Shown here in pieces: positions 1 through 9,037 of a stretch of DNA of 64,000 bases. The stretch comes from Oscillospiraceae bacterium (GTDB lineage Bacteria; Bacillota; Clostridia; Oscillospirales; Oscillospiraceae). The DNA lies in contig CAKASQ030000069.1 in the NCBI GenBank assembly GCA_916988195.3, positions 62,001 to 126,000 on the forward strand. The letters run 5' to 3'. The translations under genes were made by a program, and so were the position numbers. The notes beneath the pieces were generated by a model. It saw only the letters and a program-made list of their open reading frames with translations. It was not told the origin of the DNA and made no database searches. Each line of letters starts with the position of its first letter. Positions within the stretch are counted from its first letter, which is position 1.

Positions 1-17
1 TCAACGCCAATAAGCAT
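1..17 (-). CDS. 5' end of an unidentified gene, cut by the window edge
   Basis: On the minus strand an ATG at 17 follows a strong ribosome binding site (AAAGGAGG, 8 bases before the start) and reads Met-Leu-Ile-Gly-Val before leaving the window. Only five codons are visible, so no family can be named. Confidence 0.6.
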
Positions 18-104
18 ATGTAATGCCTCCTTTTTGCTTTATACATATCCTTTACGCCTATATGACGCCTATTCTCAACAATCACACACTATTTTTATGA
101 AAAC

Positions 105-143
105 AAAAAGCAGGAGACCCATCATAAAGGTTTCCCGCTTTTG
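105..143 (-). terminator. Rho-independent terminator after the winged-helix gene
   Basis: Arms 106-119 and 129-142 form a 14-pair stem with one mismatch and one G-U pair. On the minus strand the stem is followed by a T-rich run (CTTTTTGTTTT). It lies 42 bases after the stop of the gene ending at 185, so it closes that transcript before the next gene starts at 17. Confidence 0.75.
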
Positions 144-184
144 GCTGCTTCATAATGTGCGCAGCTAATATATATTTGATTGTT

Positions 185-619
185 CTATTCTGCCATACCC
201 TGCGGAACTTCAAATTTGTATCCGCTCCCCAAAACAGTACGGATATAACCCGCTTTCGGCATATCCGGAGTCAGTTTTCTGCGGATCTGACCAATGACGC
301 TGGCAACGGCTGTTCCGCAGTTTTCACCATCCTCACCCCACACTTCTTCATAGATCTGCCCGGCAGAAAATACCCAGGATGGGTGGTTTGCCAAGTATAC
401 CAATGTCGCAAATTCCCGATGGGTCATAGAAATCAACTCGCCGTTTCGGTGTACAGTTCTCTCCTTCAGGCGAAGCTCCAATCCCGGAAAAACAAGAGTA
501 TTACAAGGGTGAGATGACACAATATGGTCAAATCCCGGCTCGGCTGCAATAATCTCCATAATTCTGCTAAGTATATATTCTTCATGGTCTGTTACCGACA
601 ATACAAAGATTTTTCCCAT
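185..619 (-). CDS. Winged-helix (OmpR/PhoB C-terminal type) regulator without receiver domain
   Basis: 144 aa. Residues about 45-138 match the OmpR/PhoB DNA-binding fold, with the typical stretches MTHREFATLVYLANHP, an IRRKL recognition-helix segment and the C-terminal wing hairpin LGSGYKFEVP. The first 40 residues are far too short for a phosphoacceptor receiver and show no Asp pocket, so the protein is probably not controlled by phosphorylation. A strong GGGAGG site precedes the ATG at 619. It lies 55 bases after the DUF6440-like gene, probably in the same transcript, which starts at a copy of the repeated element promoter near 0.9 kb. It may therefore be a regulated regulator in the module 2 circuit, but its targets are unknown. 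Confidence 0.8.
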   Translation of the reverse strand: MGKIFVLSVTDHEEYILSRIMEIIAAEPGFDHIVSSHPCNTLVFPGLELRLKERTVHRNGELISMTHREFATLVYLANHPSWVFSAGQIYEEVWGEDGENCGTAVASVIGQIRRKLTPDMPKAGYIRTVLGSGYKFEVPQGMAE

Positions 620-674
620 ATGTCCCTCCCTTATTCATAATTAGAATGCTGATACCCTGCAACCAATATAAAGT

Positions 675-839
675 TTACTTGTTTATTTCAGTAATAACGA
701 CTGTTCCGTTTTTATCCAGCAAAGGGGTAATCCCCGTATCATGGACAAGGTAGTTTACACCTGTTTCGGTGTCTACAACAATACTCAAGGAAGTTCCCTG
801 TGTATAGATTGTTTCAAAGCGCTTTTCTTTGTTTGCCAT
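675..839 (-). CDS. Small DUF6440-like protein
   Basis: 54 aa, predicted soluble. The pattern KEKRFETIY, then IVVDTETGVNYLV, then TPLLDKNG resembles the DUF6440 family, small proteins of Firmicutes without an assigned function. A good ribosome binding site (AAAGGAG) precedes the ATG at 839. The gene is the first one downstream of a copy of the repeated regulatory promoter (895-925), about 50 bases from the predicted transcript start, and is followed by the winged-helix gene. The family assignment is from memory of its consensus; function unknown. Confidence 0.75.
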   Translation of the reverse strand: MANKEKRFETIYTQGTSLSIVVDTETGVNYLVHDTGITPLLDKNGTVVITEINK

Positions 840-894
840 AGTAATCCACTCCTTTGCATGGTGTAAGGTATCAGCATTTCTAATTTATTACTCT

Positions 895-925
895 ATGATA
901 AAGGCCAAATGTTGCAGAAATCTCC
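895..925 (-). promoter_or_regulatory. Repeated regulatory promoter, copy 1
   Basis: Minus strand: GGA, three bases, the invariant core TTCTGCAACATTTG (906-919), five bases, then a -10 hexamer TATCAT (895-900). The core holds the second of two ACA-type half sites 11 bases apart, the usual spacing for OmpR-family regulators. Upstream (942-968) lies an 8-pair inverted repeat GAATTGCT/AGCAATTC that is related to a block found in copies 2 to 5. It serves the DUF6440-like and winged-helix genes. Confidence 0.75.
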
Positions 926-989
926 TAACCTCTTTCTTTTTCGGCAAGAAAACAGGCGGAATTGCTTCATTTTTGTAGCAATTCAATTT

Positions 990-2943
990 TTATCTCATTT
1001 CCGGTCGAAGAATAACCCGTTTGAATAAGAACATTGTTGCACCAAAATAGGTCAGGTAGATTGCACAGAATAGCAGGATCGTCACCAGACCATAAAGAGG
1101 TACAAGTCCCTGCTGCAAGATTGCCTCTCCGAAAAAGAACTGTGCCCCTGTGATCAGTAAAACCGTCAGCAAAAGAGGGAATAGCAGTGGGATCAAAAAG
1201 ACTGTGGACAGTTCCCTGCGGATCAGGGAAGCCTGCCTGTGGCTCGGTACACCCAAACGGTCAATGACTGCATAATTCTTCTGGTTTTTGTCTATGGCAG
1301 AAAGCTGCTCAAATGCAAGAACCGAGCAGGATAGAATGATGAAAATAATGCTTAAATACAATCCGCAGAACGAAATAGCTGTAAATCCCGTCAGCGAATT
1401 GGCAACGCCCCACGCCTTTACTGTAACACCCATCGTTACTTTTTCCGGAAGCTGTTGACCGGACTGCAATTCCGGCTGCCATTTCCCACTGTTCAGGAAT
1501 TGCTTCAAGTCGCTTTTCAATTCCGGGTATCCGCCATCTTCCAGTTTCATCGCCAGACGGATTTTTTCTCCGACGAATTGTGAAGCTGCTTCATCCGGCA
1601 GAACAAGTACATATCCCTTCGTTCCGGCCATTTGATACTGCTCCATCGGCTCCGTCAGGATCGGCGTTTCCGCAGCAGACAAGGTCCGACCATTGAATGT
1701 GATCTCCGGCTGCTGCGCCAAGCCCTGTCGGATTCCGTCCATATAGTTCCATGTATCGCAATGAACCAAAAATTCGTTGTTGCTCATGGAAACAGGAGAA
1801 AGCCCCAGGATTTCACGCAAATGGTTATAGTCGGACAAGGACAAGGCTTCGATCGGTTTTTCAGGAACCGCATACAGATAATAACTCACAGAATCCTCGA
1901 CTCCACAATGCTCCTCTGTAAAGGAAACGATGGAATCCATGTTGGATTTTTCCAAAGGTGCATCAATCGCCACGCCTGCATCATAGGGATAATAGGCTTT
2001 CATGTTGGCTTTGTAGCCTGCTCCCATGGTAAGCCCCACAAACATGGTTGCCAGAGATATGGTTAAAAGAATCGCCACCACAGCCATTGTCCGGCCAGCA
2101 GAATGGATGCGCCGCCCAATCTGCCCCAGGAAGAACAGATTTTCTTCTTTGTACTTATGGCGCAGATTTTGTTTTGCAAATCGGTGCAGCAAAAGCGGAA
2201 TCTGGCGATGCAGCTCGTAAACCCCCACCAGAATGAGCAGGCAGGCTCCGCCAAGGTACAAAAATGCTTCATTGGTTTGTGTCTGAAGCATCCGCCCAAG
2301 CAAAATCACGCCTGCAACCATTGCGGCTATTGAAAGCAATACTACCAGAAGACTACGACTGCATGATTTAAAACGGTATTCTTCATTCTTGCGGTTATCA
2401 TACAGCAAATCGATTACTTTCTGATGCCGGATAATCTTTGCTGCTCGGAGCATCCCAAAACCATACATCAAGGCAAAAAACAAAAATGTTACTGCCCATG
2501 CCTGGAGAGAAAAGGAAACCTGATAGGTATGCGGCACCTCAAAGATATTTTTTACCACCTGATTCAGCAAACCGGAAAGCCCTGTGCCAACCAAAGAACC
2601 AAGCAGAAAGGCTCCTGTACCGATGATACTGTTTTCAGCAAGGAACAAATTCCGTACTGTCTTTGCTTCCATGCCAATCAGTTCGTAGGTTGCAAACTCC
2701 TTCCAGCATAAAGCGGATCGCATAACCGATCACAAACGAGGACAGAAAAGCAACCAGAGCTGACATAAGCAAAATTCCAGTAGTCAGCATCGACATATTT
2801 TCTGCCATAGCAAGAACATCTGATGAAAAGCCCAATGCCAAAAATGAGTACATCAATGCCGCAGTCAAGGTAAGCGTCACAAAGTAAATGATATAATCCC
2901 GCAGGCTTCTGCAGATATTTTGAATTGCTAACTTCCAGTACAT
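990..2943 (-). pseudogene. BceB-type ABC permease, frameshifted near its N-terminus
   Basis: Two overlapping reading frames make one FtsX-type permease of about 650 aa. The start ATG at 2943 opens MYWKLAIQNICRSL and runs through two membrane segments to RFML; the other frame continues with KEFATYELIGM near 2.70 kb and carries the remaining segments, a large extracellular domain (about residues 240-460) and the last membrane helices to 990. The intact neighbour reads RFML-RKKQS-EFA at the same place, whereas here only four bases lie between the RFML codons and the EFA codons. This points to a deletion of about 8 or 11 bases rather than a slipped homopolymer. It follows the partner permease by 12 bases, last in the module 1 operon. 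The two-permease module may therefore be impaired. Confidence 0.8.
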
Positions 2944-2955
2944 ATCTTCCTCCCA

Positions 2956-5196
2956 TCACCTTACACTATCGGAGTTGCTGCGAATTGAACGCTGGAACAG
3001 CAGCCATGTACTGAGAAAATAGCAACTCAGCAGCAAAGCGAAAATCCCGACAATGATACCTATTTGCCGCATCAAGGCTCCGCAGCCAATATAAGCTGAG
3101 ATTTCAGCAGAAACACTTTGAAGAAAATAGCCAATCACAATCATTGCTAAAACGATTGCCGCTGTGATCGGCATTCCAAACCAAACACCAAGCTGTTTTA
3201 GAACCAAAGTATGCAGGTCCTTCTCTTCCACTCCCATTTTTCGCAGAACCGAAAATCTGTAGTTGTTTTTTTCTGCATCTAGGAGCTGCTGAAGAGCCAG
3301 CACGGTAAGACACATCACCATCAGCACAATTGCACCATAGATCAAGGACGCTTTTAGGATAAAGTTAAGGGCGATTATACGGTTCACTTCCGTAGTATGG
3401 ACAGTTGTACTGTATCCTGCCAGATTGTCTTTATCAGGATCTTCTGGATAAGAACGCCCAAGAAGCTGTTCCAGCATTTCTGCCGTTTTGAAGGGAAGCG
3501 GATATTGGGTCATCACAAATCGGTTGCTCTGTACCGGAAGCAAGACTTGCGCTATCTCGTCAGGTATGATATACACCACATCTGTATAAAGATTATAGAT
3601 AGATTCCCCCACAGGCTCCTGAAACACGGCGTTCTCACTGAGTTTCAGGGTGCCTGCGTCAGTTTCCAGTAAGGTATGCTTAGCGATGTAGTTTTCAATA
3701 TCCTTGTCCTCTGCCGCACGATGCCAGTGGGTAGCAAATTCATCCGTTTGTAAGGTAATAGGTTCATATCCCAACATTTTCCGAACAGCGTTATAATCCT
3801 TCAGTGCAATTGCCAAGGGAGGAAAATCGTACTTTACCCGCTGGTGAAAGTCGCTTTTTTGGGGAAGATATTCCGAAAAAGTCAAATCGTCCTTTATCGC
3901 TATGTTGTTTTGTTCTATAAACGCAGTAATTTCCCCATAGTCTGTATCCGGAAGATTTTCCACTTCATAAACATCGTTGTAGCGGCTTGAAATTTGAATA
4001 TCATAGACTGCCCGACTATCCAAATAGCCCAGACTCCATCCTGTCAAAACTGGCGCAATGACAAACAAGCAGATAGAAAAAGTCAGGGTCACACAAATTA
4101 TCGTCATCGTTTTCGTATTGGTAGCCAGCTTAGAGGAAAGCTGTCCAAACAGAAATAAACTCGTATTGTGATATTTGCGGGACACTTTAGACTCCTTCCA
4201 GTATAGGAGCGCCGCATTCGATAAATAAATGACTGCGGAAATGATAAACAAAATATCCGCAACCCCAAACAGCAAATATTGATTCAGAGTTGGGGCGTCA
4301 AATCCAAGGAAGTAGGCTTTTTCCAGTTCTGCGATGGAAAAAATCGGGATAGCGGTCAATACAGCACCAGCCAGAAGCCCACAAAGATATCGGGAAAATC
4401 CTATTTTTCTGTGTAAAACAGCACCTGCGATTGCCCAAAGCAGCGTCAGTGCAGGGAAAAGGACATTCCCCCAATACATGAGCTTTACAGGAAGCGGATG
4501 TCTGGGATCGAAGTAAAAATGATATTTTACAGCACCTACCTCCAGCATCCACAGCAGCATAATGCCATAGAAAATACAGATCATCGGCATCCATCTGCTT
4601 TTATGAAGCGGTTTTTCATTCTGACGGTTTGCCGTCATAAGTTCAATAATCCTGCTTTTGTTGAGAATTCTGACATTCCCGACTCCAACCAGAATCTGAC
4701 AAACAACAAAGAAGCCCACGGTCAGCAGCACAGTATCTGGAAAAAAAGACCAAGAAAAAGCGTAGGGTTCCCCAAAAGAAGCAAGCAGCATAGCCGTAAT
4801 GACCTGAGAAACGATCATCCCCAGAAGGATTCCCACCGACACAGAGAATATGAGCAGGAAAAAAGTCTCTCCAAAAAAGAGCAGTCCTATGGTTTTTTGC
4901 TCCATTCCCAAGGTTGCCTCAACTGCAAACTCCGATTGTTTTTTTCTCAGCATGAAACGATTGACATAGTGGATCAGGAACAAAAGAAGCAGACTAATCC
5001 CGCAAATTGCCAGTTTCATACCTCCAGCCAGCAGGGAAATATTATATTCCGCACCAATGGTCGGATGATAATGGGTGCTGCTGATAGATAAAAACGCATA
5101 GAACAGGGTGACACAGAGTGTCATGGTCACAATATAAATCAAATAGTCCTTCACAGACCGCTTTGCATTTTTGAAAATGAGTTTAGCGTACATCAC
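2956..5196 (-). CDS. BceB-type ABC transporter permease (FtsX domain)
   Basis: 746 aa membrane protein. It has an N-terminal helix, a group of three helices with the FtsX domain (about residues 55-165), more helices around 200-350, then a long extracellular domain (about 395-620) between helices 7 and 8, and three C-terminal helices. This layout is that of the BceB family, whose members recognise peptide antibiotics such as bacitracin or lantibiotics and signal to a partner histidine kinase. The start overlaps the ATPase stop by 14 bases, so the two are translationally coupled. It is the intact permease of module 1; the next gene is a broken paralogue. The substrate cannot be told from sequence. 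A second Met lies directly after the first. Confidence 0.88.
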   Translation of the reverse strand: MMYAKLIFKNAKRSVKDYLIYIVTMTLCVTLFYAFLSISSTHYHPTIGAEYNISLLAGGMKLAICGISLLLLFLIHYVNRFMLRKKQSEFAVEATLGMEQKTIGLLFFGETFFLLIFSVSVGILLGMIVSQVITAMLLASFGEPYAFSWSFFPDTVLLTVGFFVVCQILVGVGNVRILNKSRIIELMTANRQNEKPLHKSRWMPMICIFYGIMLLWMLEVGAVKYHFYFDPRHPLPVKLMYWGNVLFPALTLLWAIAGAVLHRKIGFSRYLCGLLAGAVLTAIPIFSIAELEKAYFLGFDAPTLNQYLLFGVADILFIISAVIYLSNAALLYWKESKVSRKYHNTSLFLFGQLSSKLATNTKTMTIICVTLTFSICLFVIAPVLTGWSLGYLDSRAVYDIQISSRYNDVYEVENLPDTDYGEITAFIEQNNIAIKDDLTFSEYLPQKSDFHQRVKYDFPPLAIALKDYNAVRKMLGYEPITLQTDEFATHWHRAAEDKDIENYIAKHTLLETDAGTLKLSENAVFQEPVGESIYNLYTDVVYIIPDEIAQVLLPVQSNRFVMTQYPLPFKTAEMLEQLLGRSYPEDPDKDNLAGYSTTVHTTEVNRIIALNFILKASLIYGAIVLMVMCLTVLALQQLLDAEKNNYRFSVLRKMGVEEKDLHTLVLKQLGVWFGMPITAAIVLAMIVIGYFLQSVSAEISAYIGCGALMRQIGIIVGIFALLLSCYFLSTWLLFQRSIRSNSDSVR

Positions 5197-5959
5197 TCAT
5201 GCCCCCTCCCATCATGGTGAGGACATCCAGGATTTTTTCAAAGAAAGTCCTGCGGGAATCACCACCCTTACGGATTTCCGTAAAGATCGCCCCGTCCCTC
5301 ATAAAGAGAATACGATTGGCATAGCTTGCCGAGAAAGCGTCGTGTGTCACCATCAGGATTGTGGCTCCGAGATCTTCGTTGATACTCTGGATCGTAGAAA
5401 GCAGCATCTGGGACGAATGACTATCTAATGCGCCGGTAGGCTCGTCCGCCAAAATCAGCTTAGGCTGATTGATAATGGCTCTGGCACAGGCGCACCGCTG
5501 CTTCTGGCCGCCGGACACCTGATATGGGTACTTATCCAGAATATCCATGATATTCAGCTTTCCGGCCATTTCCCGCACCCGTCCATCAATCTCGCCTGCT
5601 GGAACCTTGTTGATGGTCAGCGCCAGGGCTATGTTTTCCGAAATGGTCAGCGTGTCCAGCAGGTTAAAATCCTGGAACACAAATCCAAGATTTTCCCGGC
5701 GAAACCGGGCAATCTGTTTTTCATTGATTTCCGTCACATCGGTTCCATCCAGATAGATATGTCCCGCACTGACGGTATCAATGGTGGAAATACAGTTGAG
5801 CAGGGTGGTCTTGCCGGAACCGGATGCTCCCATGATTCCTACAAATTCCCCCTCCTGAACGGAAAAGCTGATGTCCTGAATTGCTTTTGTAACATTCCCA
5901 CTATTTCCGTAATATTTTTGGATATGATCCAGTTTCAAAATTTCTTTCATTGTTATCAC
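5183..5959 (-). CDS. BceA-type ABC transporter ATPase
   Basis: 258 aa. It contains Walker A GASGSGKTT, the Q-loop region FVFQDFNLL, the signature VSGGQKQR, Walker B LILADEPTGALD and the switch His in MVTHD. This is the MacB/LolD/BceA class that pairs with FtsX-type permeases to move or release peptides at the membrane. The length exceeds a plain LolD by about 30 residues at the C-terminus (ending MMGGGMSDVR). It begins the transporter operon of module 1, separated from the sensor kinase gene by 92 bases that hold an inverted repeat, so it probably has its own regulated promoter. Confidence 0.92.
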   Translation of the reverse strand: MITMKEILKLDHIQKYYGNSGNVTKAIQDISFSVQEGEFVGIMGASGSGKTTLLNCISTIDTVSAGHIYLDGTDVTEINEKQIARFRRENLGFVFQDFNLLDTLTISENIALALTINKVPAGEIDGRVREMAGKLNIMDILDKYPYQVSGGQKQRCACARAIINQPKLILADEPTGALDSHSSQMLLSTIQSINEDLGATILMVTHDAFSASYANRILFMRDGAIFTEIRKGGDSRRTFFEKILDVLTMMGGGMSDVR

Positions 5960-6006
5960 CTCTGATCTCTATTGTAAAATAAGAGCGGCTTCGTTTGTAT
6001 CAAGTT

Positions 6007-6037
6007 TTCTTACAAAGTTCTAACAAAAATGTAAGAA
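6007..6037 (-). promoter_or_regulatory. Probable response-regulator box upstream of the BceA-like ATPase
   Basis: Arms TTCTTACA (6007-6014) and TGTAAGAA (6030-6037) form a perfect 8-base inverted repeat with a 15-base centre, between the kinase and ATPase genes. BceR-like regulators control their transporter operons from such sites. A -35-like TTGATA lies just downstream, but I could not place a -10 at good spacing. Confidence 0.55.
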
Positions 6038-6051
6038 GTGCAGAACGGTTC

Positions 6052-7065
6052 TCAGCTCTGCACTTCATGAATCAAACAGTTAATATGAAAAGAAAGGGAA
6101 ATTGCTGTGCCATGTTCCGACGACTCCGCCGTAATGCCAATGCCCAGCTTTTCACAAAGCCGTTTGCATAGGTACAGGCCAATGCCTGTGGACTGCTGGA
6201 CCATACGACCATTCTGACCGGTAAATCCCTTTTCAAAGATACGGGGCAGATCGGACGCAGCAATCCCGATTCCATTGTCCTCCACGACAAGAACAACCTG
6301 ATCCTGCCGTTTATGAGTAGAAATGCGGAGAACCGGCTGTTCCGTACGATACTTGACCGCATTGGCAATCAGTTGGTTCAGAATAAAGCGCACCCACTTT
6401 TCATCTGAATAAACCGTGTCCTGCATTTCCTCCACTTCCAGACGCATACCACTTTGGAGCAGCAGATATTTATTATCTGCAATCGCCTGATGCACCACTT
6501 GGGACAGTGCCATTTCCCGGACAGAATAATCTTTCTCTGTATGCTCACTGCGGGCATAATAAAGAGCCTGTTCGGTAAAGCGGTTGGTCTTTTCCAGTTC
6601 CAGCAGAAGTTCTTTTGTCCAGTCCATCCGATGGTTTTCACATAGAAGTTTCATGGCAGTAATGGGCGTTTTGATTTCGTGAATCCATTGTTCAATGTAT
6701 TCCTTGTACTCCAGGCGTTCCCGCTCGACCTCCCCGATCTGCTCCAACATGGATTTTCCAGCCATTTTCAAAAGCTGATAGTAAACCTGATCCTCAGCCT
6801 GTTCCGGCAGCTCCATCACTTCGGAAATAAGGTATCTCTCGGAGAGCTGCTCCGCCATATCCAGAAGTTTTTTCATCTGCCGCTTTCGTTTCCAGTAAGT
6901 GAGGATAAGTCCTGTCAGCAAAACCAATGCCCATACGATCAGGATCAATAATACTGCGGAAACCGAATTTCCGCACACCAGCAGAAATACAGTGAGTGCA
7001 GCCATACAAACAAGGTTCGTCAGCAGAAATGGCAGCCTGTTTTTCCAATATCGTCTGCTGTTCAT
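6052..7065 (-). CDS. BceS-like intramembrane-sensing histidine kinase
   Basis: 337 aa. Two membrane helices (about residues 12-30 and 36-58) are separated by only a few residues, so there is almost no extracellular sensor, as in BceS-type kinases that sense through their ABC transporter. The phospho-accepting His lies in IHEIKTPIT (about residue 130). The ATP-binding part has the N-box NQLIANAVKY, the G1 box DNGIGI and the G2 box STGIGLYL. The start overlaps the end of the response regulator gene by 4 bases. Partner regulator and transporter are adjacent, so it most likely controls the module 1 transporter. Confidence 0.92.
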   Translation of the reverse strand: MNSRRYWKNRLPFLLTNLVCMAALTVFLLVCGNSVSAVLLILIVWALVLLTGLILTYWKRKRQMKKLLDMAEQLSERYLISEVMELPEQAEDQVYYQLLKMAGKSMLEQIGEVERERLEYKEYIEQWIHEIKTPITAMKLLCENHRMDWTKELLLELEKTNRFTEQALYYARSEHTEKDYSVREMALSQVVHQAIADNKYLLLQSGMRLEVEEMQDTVYSDEKWVRFILNQLIANAVKYRTEQPVLRISTHKRQDQVVLVVEDNGIGIAASDLPRIFEKGFTGQNGRMVQQSTGIGLYLCKRLCEKLGIGITAESSEHGTAISLSFHINCLIHEVQS

Positions 7066-7730
7066 ATCGTGTACCCCTGTCGGTGCTTTGTCTTAATAAA
7101 ATCCGTCAGGCCGATGCCCACAAGTTTTTCCCGGATGCGGTTGATATTGACGCTCAAAGCATTGTCATCCACATATAACTGATTGTCCCACAAATACTCA
7201 ATCATATCTCCACGAGAACAGATTTTTCCACCGTTCCTGAACAGGTAATAGAGAATTTTCAATTCGTTCTTAGTAAGTTCTACGCTCCGTCCATTATAGT
7301 CCAAACTGCTGGATTCCAGATGCAGCACCGCATCTCCATAGACGATCTGCTCCCGTTGCTGTGCGGGATAGGCTTTCTTCAGCAGAGAAGCAATTTTCGC
7401 AAGCAGGATTGCTGTGTTATAGGGCTTCGTGATAAAAGCGTCTCCACCCAGCATGATGCTATTCAGCTCGTCCATATCCGTGTTGCAGCTTGTCACAAAG
7501 ATGATTGGCACTTCGGAAAATGTGCGAATCTCGGTGCAGAGAGAAAAGCCACTGGTCCCCGGCAGTTTGATGTCCAGCAAAATCAAGTGTGGCTGTTCGG
7601 CTTTGATCCGATCAATCACATCAGAAAAATCTTCCGGAGCCGCCGCTTCATAGCCATTGCTTTGCAGCAGCGTTTTCAATTCATTCCGTATCAACGGATC
7701 ATCTTCTATTATCAATATTTTTTCTTTCAT
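7062..7730 (-). CDS. OmpR-family response regulator, BceR-like
   Basis: 222 aa. The receiver domain (1-115) has the acidic pair in EDDPL, the phospho-accepting Asp in LILLDIKLPG, the conserved Thr/Ser region FVTSC and Lys in FITKPYN. A PhoB-type winged helix occupies about 130-220 with LTKNELKILYYL and a C-terminal KTKHRQGYTI. A GGAGG site precedes the ATG at 7730. It forms an operon with the kinase gene. The likely target is the inverted repeat at 6007-6037. Confidence 0.92.
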   Translation of the reverse strand: MKEKILIIEDDPLIRNELKTLLQSNGYEAAAPEDFSDVIDRIKAEQPHLILLDIKLPGTSGFSLCTEIRTFSEVPIIFVTSCNTDMDELNSIMLGGDAFITKPYNTAILLAKIASLLKKAYPAQQREQIVYGDAVLHLESSSLDYNGRSVELTKNELKILYYLFRNGGKICSRGDMIEYLWDNQLYVDDNALSVNINRIREKLVGIGLTDFIKTKHRQGYTI

Positions 7731-7866
7731 ATCAGCCTCCGTGAAAAAAATAATATTCTATGATATAGTCGCTCATGCTCCCATTGACATTTGCATCAGG
7801 CGAATATAAAAATGCAGCCTTAATGCGTTAGGAACCTTATCCCTCAACAAATGAAAAATGGTAAAC

Positions 7867-8283
7867 TTATATTTCTTCAACATCAATGACATGATATCCT
7901 TTTTGTTTTAATGCCTTTGCAAACAAACCCATTCCAGAAACTAACTTTCCAGTGAAGCTACCATCATATATCTGATTAACACCACAGGTAGGGCTTCTGG
8001 ATTGTAATATAACTAAATCAATCTCTTCATTCTGAATTTTCGATAATGCAACTGCCACTGCCTTATTATATTCTAAACTAACATCATTTCCGTTTTCATC
8101 AACTACTCTCCCATTCACAATTTCTGCGCAGGGTCTGGGAGTTTCCATTCCTGCTAATACTTCCGGGCAGATAGAAATCACTTCTTTATCTTTTAAAAAA
8201 TGGATAGCTGCTGAATTTTTGTTGTTTTTCCCATTATATTTACAGTTCTCTCCCATAATACAGGCACTGACCAATACTTTCAT
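7867..8283 (-). CDS. DUF523 family protein
   Basis: 138 aa. It has the DUF523 pattern: LVSACIMGENCKYNG near the N-terminus, ICPEVLAGMETPRP in the middle and LQSRSPTCGV in the second half, with conserved Cys residues that could bind a metal or cluster. The function of the family is not established. I chose the ATG at 8283 because a GAGGTG site lies just upstream and because MKVLVSAC is the usual start; an upstream in-frame ATG at 8325 adds 14 unrelated residues. It stands alone between module 1 and a group of small genes. Confidence 0.88.
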   Translation of the reverse strand: MKVLVSACIMGENCKYNGKNNKNSAAIHFLKDKEVISICPEVLAGMETPRPCAEIVNGRVVDENGNDVSLEYNKAVAVALSKIQNEEIDLVILQSRSPTCGVNQIYDGSFTGKLVSGMGLFAKALKQKGYHVIDVEEI

Positions 8284-8404
8284 ATTTGTCACCTCAAAGC
8301 CCAATGGCTTGCTCGAACAGTCCACAATAAAGTCCTTTAACGAATAGTCGAGATTACCAGTCTGTCAACGCACCATAGACGACAGTTCAAAAGCAAACTA
8401 TGTG

Positions 8405-8581
8405 TTAAAGCAAACTACCCTTTAACCCTTTTTTGAAAACCAGTACAGCTCTTTCGGTTCCCCAAAAAGACATCGTAACAAGTCGATAGCTTTCCTTTTC
8501 CATTTCTTCTATTTTTGCATTGATTTTCTCTGTTACATTTTCCACGGTAATTCCTTCTACTAATTCTGTCCGATACATCAT
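8405..8581 (-). CDS. Small conserved-looking protein of unknown function
   Basis: 58 aa: it begins MMYRTELVEGITVENVTEK, continues with a charged helix and then RLVTMSFWGTERAVLVFKK. A strong GGAGG site lies 6 bases before the ATG at 8581, and the reading frame has a sensible amino acid balance, unlike an overlapping frame that begins a little upstream. No membrane segment. It follows the NTF2-like gene by 24 bases and is probably in the same transcript. I do not recognise the family. Confidence 0.7.
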   Translation of the reverse strand: MMYRTELVEGITVENVTEKINAKIEEMEKESYRLVTMSFWGTERAVLVFKKGLKGSLL

Positions 8582-8605
8582 ATTTTACCTCCATAAGCAC
8601 TCAAT

Positions 8606-9025
8606 TCAAAACCAATTCGCTTTTTCTGCTTTGAATTGAGGGGTATCGCCTTCCTGGTATGGATTATAGGTATTGCGATTACACCCAAATTCTTTTAATG
8701 CCTTTATTTTATTATCCTCTGTCCATTCAACCAGCGAGATTCCATCAAATTCCTCTATACTTCCATTGTTCATTTCATTTTTGAAATACCACTCCACAAT
8801 CGTTTGATCTCCCTTATGAAAAAATTGCTTGATTTCCCAAATGACCACCTTGCCACGGGTATTCCATTCCTGAAACCAATGCTTTACTGTTTTTCGGTTG
8901 TTATACTGGGGACTCCAGCTTTCTGTATAGATTACATCTTCTGTAAAAATATCATCAATGCCCATATCCTGCTGATTGAGCCACATATCAAACCATAATC
9001 GGATTGTTTTTTCTCGTTCATTCAT
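8606..9025 (-). CDS. NTF2-like / SnoaL-like protein
   Basis: 139 aa. An N-terminal helix with LWFDMWLNQQ, then DIFTEDVIYTESWSP, KTVKHWFQEWN and a beta-rich C-terminal half including TIVEWYFKNEM and SLVEWTEDNKI is typical of the NTF2-like cone fold (SnoaL-like). Members are small enzymes or binding proteins of varied function, so the role cannot be predicted. It is preceded by a GAGGTG site and lies 12 bases after the DUF2812 gene, so it may belong to the PadR operon. Confidence 0.75.
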   Translation of the reverse strand: MNEREKTIRLWFDMWLNQQDMGIDDIFTEDVIYTESWSPQYNNRKTVKHWFQEWNTRGKVVIWEIKQFFHKGDQTIVEWYFKNEMNNGSIEEFDGISLVEWTEDNKIKALKEFGCNRNTYNPYQEGDTPQFKAEKANWF

Positions 9026-9037
9026 GATATAAACACC

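Noticed and set aside
8415..8600. 61-codon frame overlapping the 58 aa gene
   Set aside because: Arg/Lys/Asn-rich product typical of a shifted frame, while the overlapping frame starting at 8581 has a ribosome site and a natural composition.
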